From Chara braunii (Eukaryota > Streptophyta > Charophyceae > Charales > Characeae): a stretch of DNA of 42,549 bases. Location: assembly GCA_003427395.1 (NCBI GenBank), contig BFEA01000076.1:1318195-1360743 (forward strand), given 5' to 3'. Below the pieces are notes generated by a model that worked only from the letters and a program-made list of their open reading frames with translations, had not been told where the DNA came from and searched no databases. Made by a program: the position numbers and the translations under genes. Position 1 is the first letter of the stretch; every line of letters starts with the position of its first letter. Positions 41,740 to 42,549 of this stretch are shown piece after piece.

Positions 41740-42117
41740 CTCTCATACTTGCATGAGGAGTGCCCATGCTGCCCAAATGAGCCCGTGGGAGCTCTAGAGG
41801 CAATTGGAGAGTAGTGAGGGGAATCTTTGTCAGTTCGGAAACTTGGAGGTGACTGTGAGCTAGTGGAGGAGGCTCTACAAGCTAGAGGTAGTGAGGGAGG
41901 TGGTCCGCCACAGCCCCAGGCTAGTGGAGAAGAAGGAAAGACTGAGAGGAGTCCCATTAGCCCTCCTAGAGGGGAGGACTCCCTAGTCTTAGTGATAGGA
42001 GGCCGTGGGTACTTGGAGGAGGAAGGAAAGGCTTGAAGGAGGAGGTAGCCATTGCCAAGGAAAGGGAAGCTTTATCAAGAAGGAGGCATCCAAGGGGGTG
42101 AGTGGAGAAATGCCTTC
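41740..42117. other. downstream of TATA, no gene recognised
   Basis: A plus-strand frame at 41827-42036 is Gly/Glu/Pro-rich and lacks recognisable motifs. It could be the start of a transcript from the 41713 TATA box, but nothing else supports it. Confidence 0.3.
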
Positions 42118-42125
42118 CTTCTTCA

Positions 42126-42160
<35 letters not shown>

Positions 42161-42205
42161 TTTTTCTTCTTCTTCTCCCTCCTCTTCTTCTTCTTCTCCT
42201 TCCCC
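42118..42205 (+). repeat. (CTT)n microsatellite
   Basis: CTT units with few interruptions, followed by a wider C/T-rich zone to about 42260. The Phe- or Lys-rich translations are artefacts. Confidence 0.93.
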
Positions 42206-42253
42206 TCCATCTTCCTCCCCCTCTCCCCCTCCTATCCCCTCTTCTTCCTACTC

Positions 42254-42549
42254 CTTCCCCTTGTGTCGTTGAGCTAAATCTTTGTCTTTTTCTCTCCTAA
42301 TCTCTCTCTCCTACTCATTTCTCCACTTGGGTGCAAATCGCAACTCATATCTTGATGATGCGTAGTGTTTGAGTGTTGATTCATGCTTGTTTTGTCCATT
42401 CTAGCCTCCTCTTGTGAATCGCAATCCTTCCCCTTATGTTGTTGAGCTAAAACGTTGTCTTTTTCTCTCATAATCTCTCCCTCCTACTCATCTCTCCACT
42501 TGGTTGCAAATCGCAACTCATATCTTGATGATGTGTAGTGTTTGAGTGT
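42254..42549 (+). repeat. 173 bp tandem repeat running off the window
   Basis: GTTGAGCTAAA recurs at 42268 and 42441. The following CTTTTTCTCTC, CTCCTACTCAT, TGCAAATCGCAACTCATATC and GTAGTGTTTGAGTGT also repeat, giving a unit of about 173 bp. The second unit is cut by the window end. Confidence 0.85.

Overview
The window looks like a repeat-rich, large eukaryotic genome. I infer a streptophyte, either a charophyte alga or a land plant. The support is a tRNA-Asp type primer-binding site as in plant Athila/Tat elements, interstitial TTTAGGG-like stretches, long microsatellites and a very large Ty3/gypsy element. A Chara-like alga is my best guess, at low confidence. I see no host protein-coding gene that I can defend.

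Positions 188 to 23172 are one giant, decayed LTR retrotransposon of about 23 kb. Two direct repeats of about 4.33 kb (188-4521 and 18846-23172) are its LTRs. A primer-binding site matching all 18 nucleotides of a tRNA-Asp 3' end lies at 4526-4543, so the element reads left to right. A 2 kb AT-rich leader follows. Next comes an array of plus-strand genes that I do not recognise (6570-11958). It holds three diverged copies of one protein (family A), several copies of a shorter protein (family B, more tentative) and a charged coiled-coil protein (C). The start of a gag frame follows (12137-12379).

The rest of gag, protease, RT, RNase H and integrase (12380-18836) lies on the minus strand. Its far end carries a 116 bp 3'-terminal segment that also stands, in the opposite orientation, immediately before the left LTR (45-160). 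The simplest reading is that the gag-pol half was inverted inside the element, and that the left LTR is shared with a second element upstream. The layout before inversion would be LTR, PBS, leader, ORF array, gag, pol, LTR. This recalls Ogre/Tat elements, which carry an extra ORF before gag, but here the pre-gag region is a multi-gene array. Nearly all lesions are C-to-T or G-to-A type, as expected for a methylated, silenced repeat.

Positions 23173 to 42549 are intergenic and repeat-dominated. They hold an (AC)n tract, (CT)n tracts around an assembly gap, several minisatellites (54, 44, 51 and 173 bp units), a 10-unit array of hairpin-forming repeats at 34503-35118, a pair of inverted dispersed repeats (30260-30439 and 33093-33279) with a tRNA-like A box, and a 38-42 kb region rich in short perfect hairpins. 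One of those hairpins holds a TATA box at its apex. TATA boxes at 27728 and 41713 suggest further LTR-like promoters, but no coding domains accompany them.
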